Source: Roseicyclus sp.
Lineage (GTDB): Bacteria > Pseudomonadota > Alphaproteobacteria > Rhodobacterales > Rhodobacteraceae
NCBI GenBank assembly: GCA_018401965.1
Contig: JAGYJU010000002.1
Span: 62,001-126,000 of the forward strand
Length of the DNA: 64,000 nucleotides
Reading direction: 5' to 3'
This document shows positions 19,808 through 29,671 of this stretch, piece after piece. Within the stretch, counting starts at the first letter, position 1, and each line of letters starts with the position of its first letter. A program made the translations under genes and the position numbers. The notes under the pieces are model-generated. The model worked only from the letters and a program-made list of their open reading frames with translations. It was not told where the DNA came from and ran no database searches.

Positions 19808-20374
19808 ATGGCATCCGGCGATTTCGCGCTTTTCATCGGCCAGGTTCTGCGCCGCCCGCATCAGGTGGTGGCGCTTGCGCCCTCGTCGCGGCACCTGTGC
19901 GCGGAAATGGCGGTGGGCATAGACCCCGCGGCCGGCCCGGTGATCGAATTGGGCGCTGGCACGGGCACCATCACGCAAGCGATCCTGTCGCGTGGCGTGG
20001 CACCTGAAAACCTGCATTCGATCGAGATGAACCCCGATTTCTGCGCCCTGTTGCGCGACCGTTTTCCCGGCGTGAACATTCACCAGATGAGCGCGGGCGA
20101 TGTCGGCCAGCTGCCCGTTCGGGAGGCACAGGCGGTGGTGTCGGGCCTGCCGCTCCTGTCGATGCCGCTGGGCCTGCAGCGCGACATCCTGACCGGCAGC
20201 TTTCAGTGCCTTCGCCCAGGCGGGGCCTACGTGCAATTCACCTATGGCCCGAACCCACCCGTGGCGCGCAGCCTGCGAGAGGACATAGGCCTGACATGGC
20301 AGGTGTCGCGCAAGATCTGGTGGAACATGCCGCCCGCACGGGTTTATCGTTTCACCAAACCGGCCGTGACCTGA
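19808..20374 (+). CDS. PmtA-like class I SAM-dependent methyltransferase
   Basis: 188 aa from ATG 19808. The SAM-binding motif is GPVIELGAGTGTITQAILSRG. The following SIEMNPDFCALLRDRFPGV and VVSGLPLLSMP resemble phospholipid N-methyltransferases of the PmtA type (phosphatidylethanolamine to phosphatidylcholine). An rRNA adenine dimethylase-like fold is the wider superfamily, so the lipid role is likely but not proven. It lies between sspB and fumC, all on the plus strand. Confidence 0.75.
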   Translation: MASGDFALFIGQVLRRPHQVVALAPSSRHLCAEMAVGIDPAAGPVIELGAGTGTITQAILSRGVAPENLHSIEMNPDFCALLRDRFPGVNIHQMSAGDVGQLPVREAQAVVSGLPLLSMPLGLQRDILTGSFQCLRPGGAYVQFTYGPNPPVARSLREDIGLTWQVSRKIWWNMPPARVYRFTKPAVT

Positions 20375-20446
20375 GGCATCCCCGCGCATTGCACAGGGCG
20401 CGCGGCAAATATAAACGGCATGCAACCGCATACCGGAGGGACCAGA

Positions 20447-21838
20447 ATGACCGCCACGCGCACAGAATCAGATAGTTTCGGCCCCCTTGAGGTGCCGGCA
20501 GACCGGTACTGGGGGGCGCAAACGCAGCGTTCCATCATGAATTTCCCGATCGGTTGGGAAAAACAGCCCGTGGCCATCGTGCGCGCGCTGGGGGTGATCA
20601 AGCGCGCCTGCGCCGAGGTGAACAAGACCTCGGGCAAGATCGACGCAGCGCTGGCCGATGCCATGATCGCCGCCGCCCAAGAGGTGATCGAGGGCAAGCT
20701 GGATGATCATTTCCCCTTGGTCGTCTGGCAAACCGGGTCGGGCACCCAGTCGAACATGAACGCCAACGAGGTGATCTCGAACCGCGCCATCGAAATGCTG
20801 GGCGGCGTGATCGGGTCGAAAACCCCGGTTCACCCCAATGACCATTGCAACATGGGCCAGTCGTCGAACGACACCTTCCCGACCGCGATGCATATCGCCG
20901 CCGCCACCACCGCGCGCGACGTGCTGATCCCCGGCCTGGAAAAGCTGGCCGAGGGGCTGGAAGCCAAGGCCGAGGCCTTCAAGGACATCATCAAGATCGG
21001 GCGCACCCATACGCAGGATGCAACACCCCTGACCTTGGGGCAGGAATTTTCGGGCTATGCCATGCAGATCCGCAACGGCATCGCGCGCATCAACCTTGCC
21101 TTGCCGGGCATCTACGAACTGGCCCAGGGCGGCACTGCGGTCGGCACGGGCCTGAACACCGAAAAAGGCTGGGACACGACCGTCGCCGCCAAGATCGCCG
21201 AGATCACCGGCCTGCCCTTCGTGACCGCCCCCAACAAGTTCGAGGCGCTGGCCGCCCATGACGCGATGGTGTTCATGTCGGGCGCGATCAAGACGGTGGC
21301 CATGGCCGCCTACAAGATCGCCAATGACATGCGGTTTCTCGGCTCTGGCCCGCGCTCGGGCTTGGGCGAATTGATCCTGCCGGAAAATGAACCGGGCAGC
21401 TCGATCATGCCGGGCAAGGTGAACCCGACCCAGGCCGAGGCGATGACGCAAGTCTGCGCCCATATCCTCGGCAATGATGCCGCGATTTCCTTTGCCGGGT
21501 CGCAGGGCCATTTCGAATTGAACGTCTACAACCCGATGATGGCCTATAACCTCTTGCAATCCATGACGCTTTTGGGCAACGCCGCCGACAGCTTCACCGA
21601 GAGGATGCTGGCGGGGACCGAGGCGAATGTGGAACGCATCGGCAAGCTGATGCGCGAAAGCCTGATGTTGGTCACGGCGCTTGCGCCCACCATCGGCTAT
21701 GACAATGCCACCAAGGTCGCCAAGACCGCGCACAAGAACGGCACGACGCTGCGGGAAGAAGCCATTGCGCTCGGCTTTGTCGATGCCGAAACCTTTGACC
21801 GCGTGGTGCGACCCGAGGACATGATCGGGCCATCATGA
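20447..21838 (+). CDS. fumC: Fumarate hydratase, class II
   Basis: 463 aa, oxygen-stable tetrameric fumarase that interconverts fumarate and malate in the TCA cycle. The start is ATG 20447 with GGAGG upstream. Motifs: [53 protein letters not shown] and the family signature [13 protein letters not shown] near residue 317. The stop overlaps the next start (ATGA), so the two are translationally coupled. Confidence 0.97.
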   Translation: MTATRTESDSFGPLEVPADRYWGAQTQRSIMNFPIGWEKQPVAIVRALGVIKRACAEVNKTSGKIDAALADAMIAAAQEVIEGKLDDHFPLVVWQTGSGTQSNMNANEVISNRAIEMLGGVIGSKTPVHPNDHCNMGQSSNDTFPTAMHIAAATTARDVLIPGLEKLAEGLEAKAEAFKDIIKIGRTHTQDATPLTLGQEFSGYAMQIRNGIARINLALPGIYELAQGGTAVGTGLNTEKGWDTTVAAKIAEITGLPFVTAPNKFEALAAHDAMVFMSGAIKTVAMAAYKIANDMRFLGSGPRSGLGELILPENEPGSSIMPGKVNPTQAEAMTQVCAHILGNDAAISFAGSQGHFELNVYNPMMAYNLLQSMTLLGNAADSFTERMLAGTEANVERIGKLMRESLMLVTALAPTIGYDNATKVAKTAHKNGTTLREEAIALGFVDAETFDRVVRPEDMIGPS

Positions 21839-22014
21839 CGGCCAAGCTGGTCAACCTGACGCGCGCGCGCAAGACCCGCGCGCGCGATGAAAAGCGGCGG
21901 CTGGCCGATGCCAATGCCGCCCGCCACGGCTTGACCCGCGCCGAACGTGCCGCCCTCGATCACCAAGCGGACAAGGCGCAAACCCATCTCGACCAGCACC
22001 GGCTGGAGGGATGA
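21835..22014 (+). CDS. DUF4169-family small protein
   Basis: 59 aa, very basic and helical ([31 protein letters not shown]). It starts with a 4-bp ATGA overlap on fumC and is followed 6 bp later by an RHH protein. The fumC-DUF4169-RHH order is usual in Rhodobacteraceae. Function unknown; nucleic-acid binding is possible from charge only. Confidence 0.75.
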   Translation: MTAKLVNLTRARKTRARDEKRRLADANAARHGLTRAERAALDHQADKAQTHLDQHRLEG

Positions 22015-22020
22015 CCAGAC

Positions 22021-22242
22021 ATGACAGGCCGGCCGCGCAAACATTCCCTGACCTTGCGCGGCCACCGCACCAGCGTGTCGCTGGAAGATGCTTTCTGGGT
22101 CGAGCTGCAACGCCTGGCGGATGCGCGCGCGATGTCGGTCAATGAACTGGTCGCCGAAATCGACGCCCACCGCGGCGCCACATCCGGCCTCGCCGCCGCC
22201 ATCCGTGTGCATGTGCTGGCGACAATCAAGGCGGGGAATTAG
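22021..22242 (+). CDS. Ribbon-helix-helix domain protein
   Basis: 73 aa, essentially one RHH domain. The beta strand RTSVSLEDAFWVEL is followed by two helices (RLADARAMSVNELVAEID). This matches the RHH_4 type of small DNA-binding proteins. Targets unknown. It ends with a 4-bp overlap on the convergent glycosyltransferase gene. Confidence 0.8.
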   Translation: MTGRPRKHSLTLRGHRTSVSLEDAFWVELQRLADARAMSVNELVAEIDAHRGATSGLAAAIRVHVLATIKAGN

Positions 22243-23294
22243 GGATGCACGCAGGCACGAATTTGCGCTGCAACTGCCTCAAATTCCTCTACGCAACGGC
22301 TGTAGATCATCGGATCAATATCGTCCTCTGATATAGAAACGCCTGCTGCCCGAATCGCCGTTGCAATGCCGTCGCGCGACAAAAGAAACGGGCCGCTTTC
22401 AAAGCGCGATGAAGCATTGGCGGCAATTTCAACGACCACCTCCGAGCTATGATTTAGCTTGAGGCTTTCAATCAATCTGAAATTTGGATTTATCCATCGG
22501 GTCTTCAGATACGTCGTAGTCTTGGGTCTCTGTGAAAATAGTAGATGATGAAACGCTGTCCCCCAAAAACCGGTCAAGCGCGTCCGCGTCAACGCTTGTT
22601 CGATTTGCCCGGCAATATCCATAGATTCCATGAAGATAATATCATGTCCATGGTCGGCAAGCAGTGTGTCAATGATTGTTTCACCGAAATAATGCCGCCC
22701 CGTTTTTGACGTACGACTGCGTGATAAGTAAGCCGGTCGGGTATTGTTGTTTTGTTGAATTCCGTTCTGTGACTCGATATGCTGACCAAGCGCTTCGAAG
22801 GCGCGTATGAAGGCGATATTTATCGAGCTTCTGATTTTGAAATCAGGCGCGGGCACGAACAAATTCTCAACGATGACCGGATGATCCACGACGGTAATTC
22901 GATCTGCAGGAAGGCCGGTTGCCTTTACAAATTTCCAGAAAAGTGAGTTTCGCGTCATATTCAGAGAGCTGAACAGAACGCGTTTATCTGTCGAGAAGAA
23001 CACGGCCAAACGTGCAAAAGTCTCCAGGAGCATGTGACCAAAATGGCCAAAGACACAGCCGCCATAGACATAGTCACCTGGCAAAAATTCGGTCACGTCT
23101 TGCCGAAAACTCGGCGGTGCGTGCCCACCAATGCGTTGGTCTCCATGAAATTGAGTACCATTCAGGACGGCACGACCGTCTGGCCAATAGACGCCATGGG
23201 CCTCTCGTCCATGTGGTATGCCGGATACGACAAGCGCGGATTGGACCGACAGCAAGTCCTGATCGGGTTGCAAATGGAGGTCTCGGAATGTCAC
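22239..23294 (-). CDS. Glycosyltransferase family 61 (DUF563) protein
   Basis: 351 aa. GYVYG-type segments (DYVYGGCVFGHFGHMLLETFA) and a C-terminal EVVVEIAANASSRF / WGTAFHHLLFSQRP region fit the DUF563/GT61 fold, transferring sugars to surface polysaccharide. The second half is clearly AT-richer than its surroundings (26 of 60 G+C in 22741-22800), with unusual codons, suggesting transfer from another lineage. It pairs with the methyltransferase upstream, 24 bp away on the same strand. Confidence 0.8.
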   Translation of the reverse strand: MTFRDLHLQPDQDLLSVQSALVVSGIPHGREAHGVYWPDGRAVLNGTQFHGDQRIGGHAPPSFRQDVTEFLPGDYVYGGCVFGHFGHMLLETFARLAVFFSTDKRVLFSSLNMTRNSLFWKFVKATGLPADRITVVDHPVIVENLFVPAPDFKIRSSINIAFIRAFEALGQHIESQNGIQQNNNTRPAYLSRSRTSKTGRHYFGETIIDTLLADHGHDIIFMESMDIAGQIEQALTRTRLTGFWGTAFHHLLFSQRPKTTTYLKTRWINPNFRLIESLKLNHSSEVVVEIAANASSRFESGPFLLSRDGIATAIRAAGVSISEDDIDPMIYSRCVEEFEAVAAQIRACVHP

Positions 23295-23318
23295 GGAAAT
23301 TTTCTTGCTGCGATGGTT

Positions 23319-23966
23319 TTATACCCCGGCCACAAACTCGGCTGGGGGCACAGGCTGGGCGATATCGCGGATCTGCTGCACCGTAAGGACGGGCATATCG
23401 TCAGCCATGAATTCGCGTTTGATCCCTGCAAAGTTTTTCGACAGAACAGTATTTTGGGGATCAAGATTACGAACCAACATCAAGCCCTTGGTATCAACGT
23501 CATAGACCGTCACGGACAGGTCGGGACGAAGATCGCGCAAGACCTTGGTAATTTTGTAAACATCGCCAGTCCATGCACTCGTGGTTCGGGTGCGGGTTGC
23601 AATCTCGGCGGCACAGGGCAAGACATCATCGAAGACGATCCAACTGTCCTTCGTGCAATAGCGTTCCACGTTTATGAAATCCCTTAGCGCGAATTCCGCC
23701 AAATGCATGCCATCAATAAAGGCGAGATCAATCGGACACGTTAGAATTTGCGGTGCTGGACCGTTGAAGAACGCGTCACTTGTCGTCTTGAAAACGCGCG
23801 TGGGAGAGGAGAATGGCCAGATCAGGTTGAAATTCGGATCGACACCAACACTGGTGTCCGCCCGGCTTAGCGCAAGGCTACGCCCCTGACGGACGCCGAT
23901 TTCGAAATACATTCCAATAGGGCCGCGCGCCTGATGAATCCGTTCCAATAAAGTAATGTAATTCAA
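23319..23966 (-). CDS. Class I SAM-dependent methyltransferase (Methyltransf_24-like)
   Basis: 215 aa. The SAM motif is YFEIGVRQGRSLAL, then VGVDPNF and DLAFIDGMHLAEFALRDF, a pattern of methyltransferases found with polysaccharide and glycan clusters. DSWIVFDDVLPC follows. It is AT-richer than flanking genes and transcribed with the GT61 gene, so the two look like a small acquired surface-sugar module. Substrate unknown. Confidence 0.8.
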   Translation of the reverse strand: MNYITLLERIHQARGPIGMYFEIGVRQGRSLALSRADTSVGVDPNFNLIWPFSSPTRVFKTTSDAFFNGPAPQILTCPIDLAFIDGMHLAEFALRDFINVERYCTKDSWIVFDDVLPCAAEIATRTRTTSAWTGDVYKITKVLRDLRPDLSVTVYDVDTKGLMLVRNLDPQNTVLSKNFAGIKREFMADDMPVLTVQQIRDIAQPVPPAEFVAGV

Positions 23967-24057
23967 CTCAACAACCTCTTGGCCGCTGAAGCGACCGAAA
24001 CCATTTACACCGTGTGAGGATCTACCACGAAGGTGGGCGTCGGTCTACGGCCCGCCC

Positions 24058-24285
24058 CTACCCCTTCGCCACGAGAAAGACGGTTGCGGTTCCTTGGGCC
24101 TCTTGCGCCACGAGCCGGTGATCGGTTTCGGTGCAGAAATGCGGCACGTCGATGGTGGCCATCGGGTCGTCGGCGATCAGGCGGACCACTTGGCCCGGGC
24201 GCAAGACCGCGAGGCGCTGGCGCAAGCGCAGCACCGGAAGCGGGCATCGCAGGCCCTGCGCATCAATTTCGACGTCCCATTCCAT
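24058..24285 (-). CDS. TusA-family sulfurtransferase
   Basis: 75 aa, single SirA/TusA domain. The active-site motif is LRCPLPVLRL with Cys at about residue 14. It probably carries persulfide sulfur for tRNA thiolation or cofactor synthesis. It is divergently placed from the ccdA-like gene, a thiol-redox neighbour. Confidence 0.9.
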   Translation of the reverse strand: MEWDVEIDAQGLRCPLPVLRLRQRLAVLRPGQVVRLIADDPMATIDVPHFCTETDHRLVAQEAQGTATVFLVAKG

Positions 24286-24372
24286 GCCCCCCCGCTAGGC
24301 CATGGGGCGGGCCACGCGAATGTGACGTGTTGGCGCGTGACGACGGCCCGATATGCCGCTAGACCAACTCCC

Positions 24373-25128
24373 ATGTTCGGGATCGATCTTTTCGACGCCA
24401 GCCTCGTGCCGGCCATGATGGTGGCCTTTGCCGCCGGCATCCTCAGTTTCCTGAGCCCTTGCGTCTTGCCCATCGTGCCGCCCTACCTGGCCTATATGGG
24501 TGGCATCACCATGGCCGAGATCGATGGCGATGCCCGGTCGGCCCGGCGCAAGGCGCTGTTGGCGGCGCTGTTCTTCGTGCTCGGCCTGTCGACGGTGTTC
24601 ATCTTCCTTGGCTTCACCGCCTCGATCTTCGGGCAATTCTTTCTGCAGAACCAGATCCTTCTCGGGCAGATCGCGGGCGCGGTGATCATCATCTTCGGCC
24701 TGCATTTCCTGGGCGTCATCACCATACCGATCCTCAACCGCGAGGCGCGGCTGGATGCGGGCGACCGGGGCGGATCGGCGCTTGGGGCCTATGTGCTGGG
24801 TCTGGCCTTTGCCTTTGGCTGGACGCCCTGCATCGGGCCGCAATTGGGCGCGATCCTGTCCATCGCCGCCACCGAGGCGAGCGTGTCGCGCGGCACCACG
24901 CTCTTGGGCATTTATGCCGTGGGTCTTGGCATTCCCTTCCTGCTGGCGGCGGCCTTTATCGACCGCGCCATGGGGGTGATGAACCGGCTGAAACGGCACA
25001 TGAAGCTGATCGAACGGATCATGGGCCTGTTGCTGGTTGCGGTCGGGACCGCCTTGATGACGGGGGCGTTTTCGGCCTTTTCCTTCTGGTTGCTGGAAAC
25101 CTTCCCGGCACTTGGGCTTCTGGGCTGA
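24373..25128 (+). CDS. ccdA: Cytochrome c biogenesis protein CcdA
   Basis: 251 aa, six transmembrane segments, DsbD-core family. It passes electrons from cytoplasmic thioredoxin to periplasmic thiol proteins for cytochrome c maturation. The two redox cysteines lie in FLSPCVLPIVPPYLAYMGG and GWTPCIGPQLGAIL. I chose ATG 24373 (MFGIDLFDASLVPAMM), just before the first membrane segment. Confidence 0.93.
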   Translation: MFGIDLFDASLVPAMMVAFAAGILSFLSPCVLPIVPPYLAYMGGITMAEIDGDARSARRKALLAALFFVLGLSTVFIFLGFTASIFGQFFLQNQILLGQIAGAVIIIFGLHFLGVITIPILNREARLDAGDRGGSALGAYVLGLAFAFGWTPCIGPQLGAILSIAATEASVSRGTTLLGIYAVGLGIPFLLAAAFIDRAMGVMNRLKRHMKLIERIMGLLLVAVGTALMTGAFSAFSFWLLETFPALGLLG

Positions 25129-25172
25129 AAATCCGCCTTAAGCGCGCCAGATTTCCCCGCTAGACTGCCCGC

Positions 25173-26408
25173 ATGACGAGTGATGCGCGTGCCCCCACCC
25201 CCCCTGTCCCGTGGCAACGCCGGGTGATGTATATCCCCGGCTATGATCCCGTGCCGCCGCGCGCCTACCGCGAACGCTATCGCCGCGAGGCCGCCAGGCA
25301 AGCGGCGCTGTCGGGATACGAGATTGGCCTCGGGGCAAAGCGCAGCACGGGCGGTTTCGGCTGGCATGTCCGTGCCAGCATCGAAGGCAGCGCGACGCAG
25401 ACCGATATGGAGGTTCTGTATTGGGCCGATATCGTGCGCGGCTCGATGGGTCAGGGCGTTCTGGCCACATATGGCCAATTGGTCCGCACGGCCTGGATCT
25501 ATATCGGGTCTGGCGCGCTGTGGCGCTTGATGCGCCTGCGCAAGGGGCCCGTCATCGCCGCGATCTACCCGGTGGTGGTGCTGTTGGCGCAATTGGCCGT
25601 GGCCCTGGCTGCAGGCGCGGCGCTGGCCTGGGCCTTGTCGGCGGTCATGCCGGCGATCCTGGCCGTGATCCCCGGTGCGGCCCTGGTCTGGGCGATTCTG
25701 CGTTGGTGCCAGCGGCGCGATCCCCTGTTGGCGTGGTACCTGATGCATGATTATGCCTTTTCCGCGCAGGCCCATGGGGCCTATCCTCCGGCGCAAGAGA
25801 GGCGGATGGCGGATTTCGCCGAAACCATCGCCGAGGCGTTGCAATCCGACCTCGACGAGGTGCTGGTCGTCGGCCATTCCTCGGGGGCCTATATCGCGGT
25901 CTCGGTCTTGGCCGACCTGGTCCGGGCAGGGCATGTGCCCGCCCCTGGCCCGGCCCTGTCGCTTCTGACCCTTGGCCATGTGGTGCCGATGGTCAGCTTT
26001 CTGCCCCGCGCGCAGCGCTTGCGCGCCGATCTCGCCTGTCTTGCCTCCAGTGACGCGCTCACATGGGTGGATGTGACCGCACCCGGCGATGGCTGTTCTT
26101 TCGCGCTATGCGATCCGGTGGCTGTGTCGGGCGTGTCCCCCGGAGGCAAACGTTGGCCGCTCGTCCTTTCGGCCGCCTATTCCCAGACCCTGCGCCCCGC
26201 AACCTGGGCGGCGCTGCGCTGGCGCCTGTTCGAGGCGCATTTCCAATATCTCAACGCCTTCGACAACCTGCCCGGGCGCGTCGATGACTACGATTATTTC
26301 CGCATCACCGCTGGGCCGATATCGCTGGCCACGCGGTTCGCCAACCGTGCCCCCTCGCCCGCGCGGATCGAACGTGCGGTGAACCGCTACACGGATCCTG
26401 TCGCATGA
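25173..26408 (+). CDS. Membrane protein with alpha/beta-hydrolase-like domain
   Basis: 411 aa, not a named family to me. The N-terminus has RRVMYIPGYDPVPPRAYRERY, which looks like the first strand and oxyanion loop of a hydrolase. Two hydrophobic helices follow (about residues 129-175), then a nucleophile-elbow motif VLVVGHSSGAYIAVSVLAD near residue 235 (Ser in GHSSG), with DVTAPGDGC and a late conserved His or Asp less clear. It ends with an ATGA overlap on the P450 gene, so the two are co-translated and may act on the same hydrophobic substrate. Confidence 0.65.
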   Translation: MTSDARAPTPPVPWQRRVMYIPGYDPVPPRAYRERYRREAARQAALSGYEIGLGAKRSTGGFGWHVRASIEGSATQTDMEVLYWADIVRGSMGQGVLATYGQLVRTAWIYIGSGALWRLMRLRKGPVIAAIYPVVVLLAQLAVALAAGAALAWALSAVMPAILAVIPGAALVWAILRWCQRRDPLLAWYLMHDYAFSAQAHGAYPPAQERRMADFAETIAEALQSDLDEVLVVGHSSGAYIAVSVLADLVRAGHVPAPGPALSLLTLGHVVPMVSFLPRAQRLRADLACLASSDALTWVDVTAPGDGCSFALCDPVAVSGVSPGGKRWPLVLSAAYSQTLRPATWAALRWRLFEAHFQYLNAFDNLPGRVDDYDYFRITAGPISLATRFANRAPSPARIERAVNRYTDPVA

Positions 26409-27766
26409 ATGCCCCGGATCTGCCGCCAAAACCGCGCGCGCGTGCCGATCGTGTCTCGCTCTGGCGGTACATGCGGCTTTTTCGGCAAGATATCCTGTCG
26501 GCCCAGCCGGCACGGCTTTACCGCGCATGGATGGCCGAGTTCCGAACCCCGTTTTTCCGCAGCTACCTGGTCAACCAACCGGCATTGATCGACGCGGTGC
26601 TCAAGGCCCGGCCGATGGCCTTCCCCAAATCCGACCGCGTGGGCGAAGGGTTGCGGCCGCTATTGGGCCGTTCGGTGTTCCTGACCAATGGCGCCGAATG
26701 GCAGCGCCAGCGCCGCATCATCGACCCAGCGTTCGAGGGCGGGCGGCTACGCGACAGTTTCCCGGCCATGTGGGCCGCAGGTGAGGCCAGTGCCGCGCGC
26801 ATGACCCCCGGCCTGCGCGAGATCGAGGCCGACATGAGCCATGCGGCCGCCGATGTGATTTTCCGCACGCTCTTCTCCTTGCCCATCGAAGACCAGATCG
26901 CGACAGAGGTCTTTCACCAGTTCCGCGCCTATCAGCGCAGCCAGCCGATCTTGAACGCGGCAGCCTTTCTTCCCCTGCCAAAATGGATGCCGCGCGGCCA
27001 CCGCGCCGAAACGCGGGCGACAGCGCGCGCCATCCGCACGCTGATCACGCGGCTTACGCAAGAGCGGATGCAGCAGATCCTGCAGGGCACGGCGCCCGCC
27101 GATCTGGCGACCAAGATCATGACAACGCCGGACCCCGAAACCGGCGCGTGCTTCAACACCGAAGAGATGGTCGACCAGGTTGCGATCTTTTTCCTCGCGG
27201 GCCATGAAACCAGCGCCTCGGCGCTGGGGTGGGCGCTCTATCTCTTGGCGCGCTATCCTGACTGGCAGGACCGCCTCGCCGAAGAGGCAGAGACGGCGCT
27301 GGCCCTTGGCCCCGATTTCGCGGTTCTGGGCAAGCTGCGCTTGGCGCGCGACGTGTTCCGCGAAACCCTGCGGCTTTATCCGCCGGTGCCCATGATGGTG
27401 CGCGAAACGACCAAGCCCGAGGTTTTTCGCAATCGCACCCTGCCGTCCGGCGCGCAGATCGTGATCTCGCCCTGGCATCTGCACCGGCATGAACGGCTCT
27501 GGGACAACCCCGATGGTTTCGACCCCGCGCGCTTTGCGACCGAGAATGGCAAGCACTGCCTGCGCGAGGCCTTCATCCCCTTTTCCACCGGCGCCCGCGT
27601 CTGCCCCGGCGCGGGCTTCGCGATGATCGAGGGGCCGTTGTTGCTGGCCATGCTGCTGCGCAAATGGCGCTTTGCCACGGTCCCGGACCGGGTGCCGGTT
27701 CCCGTGGCCCACCTGACGGTCAGGGCACGGGACGGGATTTGGGTGGAGGTCAGCCCGCGCGGCTGA
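26405..27766 (+). CDS. Cytochrome P450
   Basis: 453 aa. Classic motifs: I-helix FFLAGHETSASALGWALYLL, K-helix ExxR (FRETLRLYPP), PERF-like DPARF, and the haem loop FSTGARVCPGAGF with axial Cys400. It is a soluble bacterial-type monooxygenase; substrate unknown (fatty acid, carotenoid or terpenoid are possible). It needs a ferredoxin and reductase, none of which is adjacent. It is coupled by a 4-bp overlap to the hydrolase-like gene and lies 3 bp from the convergent potA. Confidence 0.93.
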   Translation: MNAPDLPPKPRARADRVSLWRYMRLFRQDILSAQPARLYRAWMAEFRTPFFRSYLVNQPALIDAVLKARPMAFPKSDRVGEGLRPLLGRSVFLTNGAEWQRQRRIIDPAFEGGRLRDSFPAMWAAGEASAARMTPGLREIEADMSHAAADVIFRTLFSLPIEDQIATEVFHQFRAYQRSQPILNAAAFLPLPKWMPRGHRAETRATARAIRTLITRLTQERMQQILQGTAPADLATKIMTTPDPETGACFNTEEMVDQVAIFFLAGHETSASALGWALYLLARYPDWQDRLAEEAETALALGPDFAVLGKLRLARDVFRETLRLYPPVPMMVRETTKPEVFRNRTLPSGAQIVISPWHLHRHERLWDNPDGFDPARFATENGKHCLREAFIPFSTGARVCPGAGFAMIEGPLLLAMLLRKWRFATVPDRVPVPVAHLTVRARDGIWVEVSPRG

Positions 27767-27769
27767 GGC

Positions 27770-28867
27770 TTACCCGAACAACACCATCGCGCGGGGGTCC
27801 CAGGCGAGCCTTGCGCGCGCGCCGAAATCGAGAACGCGGCGGCCCGGCATGTTGCGCATCGACACGCGGACAGGCGCCGGCGCGCCGTCGAGCAAGATGT
27901 CGTAATAGGTCATGTCGCCGTAATAGACGACTTCGCGCACCGTGCCCGCCGCTTCGCGCCCGCCCTCGGCCGTCTGGCCCTCGAACAGCACCGTCAGGCT
28001 TTCGGGGCGCACGCCGATCTCGCCCGTGCCGCTTTGGGTGCCATTGGGGCATTGCCCGGCCTCCAGCGTGGCGCGGCCAAGCCCGGCCACCTCCACCTCG
28101 GTGCTGGTGCCGGTCGTGCCAAGCACCTCGGCGGGCAGGAAGTTCATCATCCCGATGAACTCCGCAACGCGCCGCGATTTCGGGCGACGGTAAAGCGTTT
28201 CAGGGTCGTCGAGCTGGGCGATCTCGCCCTCGAACATCACCGCGATCCGGTCCGACATCACCAGGGCTTCTTCCTGGTCATGGGTGACGAGGATGAAGGT
28301 GATCCCCACCTCGCGCTGCAGGCGGATCAGTTCGACCTGCATCACTTCGCGCATCTTCTTGTCGAGCGCGGACAAGGGTTCATCGAGCAGCAAGACCTTG
28401 GGCTTCATGATCAGCGCGCGGGCCAGCGCCACGCGTTGCCGTTGCCCGCCCGACAGCGCATGGGCCGCGCGCCCGCCATATTGGCCAAGCCCGACCATTT
28501 CCAGCGCCTCGCCAACCGCGCGGCGCTTGTCTGCAGCCGACAGGCCGGATTTGCGCAGGCCAAAGCCCACGTTTTCCGACACGCTCATATGCGGGAAAAT
28601 GGCGTAGGATTGGAACACCATGTTGGTGGGGCGGCGGTTGGGCGGCACCCCTTCCATGTCGCGACCATCCAGCAGGATCTGCCCCTGCGAGATGTCTTCG
28701 AACCCCGCGATGGCGCGCAGAAGCGTGGTCTTGCCACAGCCAGAGGGCCCCAGCAGCGAAAAGAACTCGCCCTGCCCGATATTGGCCGTGATCCCGCGCA
28801 GCGCGTGGTAATCGCCGTAATATTTCTGCACGCCGGTCAGCGTGACGATGGGGGTTTTCTGGCTCAC
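27770..28867 (-). CDS. potA: Polyamine-type ABC transporter, ATP-binding protein
   Basis: 365 aa. Walker A LLGPSGCGKTTLLRAIAG, signature ALSGGQRQRVALARAL, Walker B VLLLDEPLSALDKK, and a C-terminal TOBE-like regulatory domain (from about residue 240, with IGVRPESLTVLFEG). This is the PotA/FbpC pattern of spermidine/putrescine importers. It is the last gene of a potB-potC-potA set, starting with an ATGA overlap on potC. No binding-protein gene is in the set. Confidence 0.9.
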   Translation of the reverse strand: MSQKTPIVTLTGVQKYYGDYHALRGITANIGQGEFFSLLGPSGCGKTTLLRAIAGFEDISQGQILLDGRDMEGVPPNRRPTNMVFQSYAIFPHMSVSENVGFGLRKSGLSAADKRRAVGEALEMVGLGQYGGRAAHALSGGQRQRVALARALIMKPKVLLLDEPLSALDKKMREVMQVELIRLQREVGITFILVTHDQEEALVMSDRIAVMFEGEIAQLDDPETLYRRPKSRRVAEFIGMMNFLPAEVLGTTGTSTEVEVAGLGRATLEAGQCPNGTQSGTGEIGVRPESLTVLFEGQTAEGGREAAGTVREVVYYGDMTYYDILLDGAPAPVRVSMRNMPGRRVLDFGARARLAWDPRAMVLFG

Positions 28868-29671
28868 AAAAAGCCTCCGGTGTCTTTGAGGCCCGCGCGT
28901 TTCAACCCACGGCGGCGGAAGGTTTCGGCAATCACAAGCAACAGGACCGACAAGATCACGAGGATCGTGCCAAGCGCCATCACCACCGGCAGGCGCGCGG
29001 GAAAGCGCAACTGGCCCCAGAGATAGACGGGCAGCGTCGGCTCGTTGCCCGACAGGAAGAAGGCGATGATGAATTCATCAAGCGAGATGGTGAAACAGAT
29101 CAGCAGGGACGCGATGATGCCGGGGCTGACCAGCGGCAGGGTGATCAACCGAAAGGTCGACCAGGCCGTTTCCCCCAGATCGACGGCGGCCTCTTCCAGG
29201 CTGCGGTCCATGTTGGAAAAACTGCCCTGCAAGATCGCAATGGCAAAGGGCGTGCAGATCAGCGTATGGCCCGCGATGATCGCCCAGGTGCCGCTGTTCA
29301 ACCCCAGTTGCATCAGCACGATCAGCAGCGAAATCGCCACGATCACCTCGGGCAGCACCAGCGGCAGCATGATGAACCCCACGATCCCCCCCTTGCCCGG
29401 AAAGCCATAGCGCGTGGCAGCGCGGGCCGCGAACAGGCCAAGGATCGTGGCGAAGACGGCGGTGGACATGGCGATGATCAGCGAATTGACCGTGGCCTGG
29501 TGCAGCGCCGGCGTATCCAGAAGCGCCGCAAACCATTGCGTCGTGAACCCCTGCAAGGGAAAGGCGATGACCGTGCCGTCGTTGAAGGCGAACAGCGGCA
29601 ACAGCACGATCGGGCGCATAGAGCACCAGCAGGTAGAGACCGGCAAAGACCGCAAGCAGGTTCAGCTTCAT
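28864..29671 (-). pseudogene. potC: Polyamine-type ABC transporter permease (PotC-like), frameshifted near N-terminus
   Basis: Inner-membrane permease. The start is ATG 29671 (MKLNLLAVFAGLYLLVLYAP) with an ATGA overlap on potB. One extra base in a C3 run (minus strand, 29612-29614) shifts the frame after LYAP; removing it continues IVLLPLFAFNDGTVIAFPLQ and gives a 268-aa protein. The EAA loop (EEAAVDLGETAWSTFRLITL) is intact. Without repair only a fragment starting inside helix 1 would be made. Confidence 0.88.
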
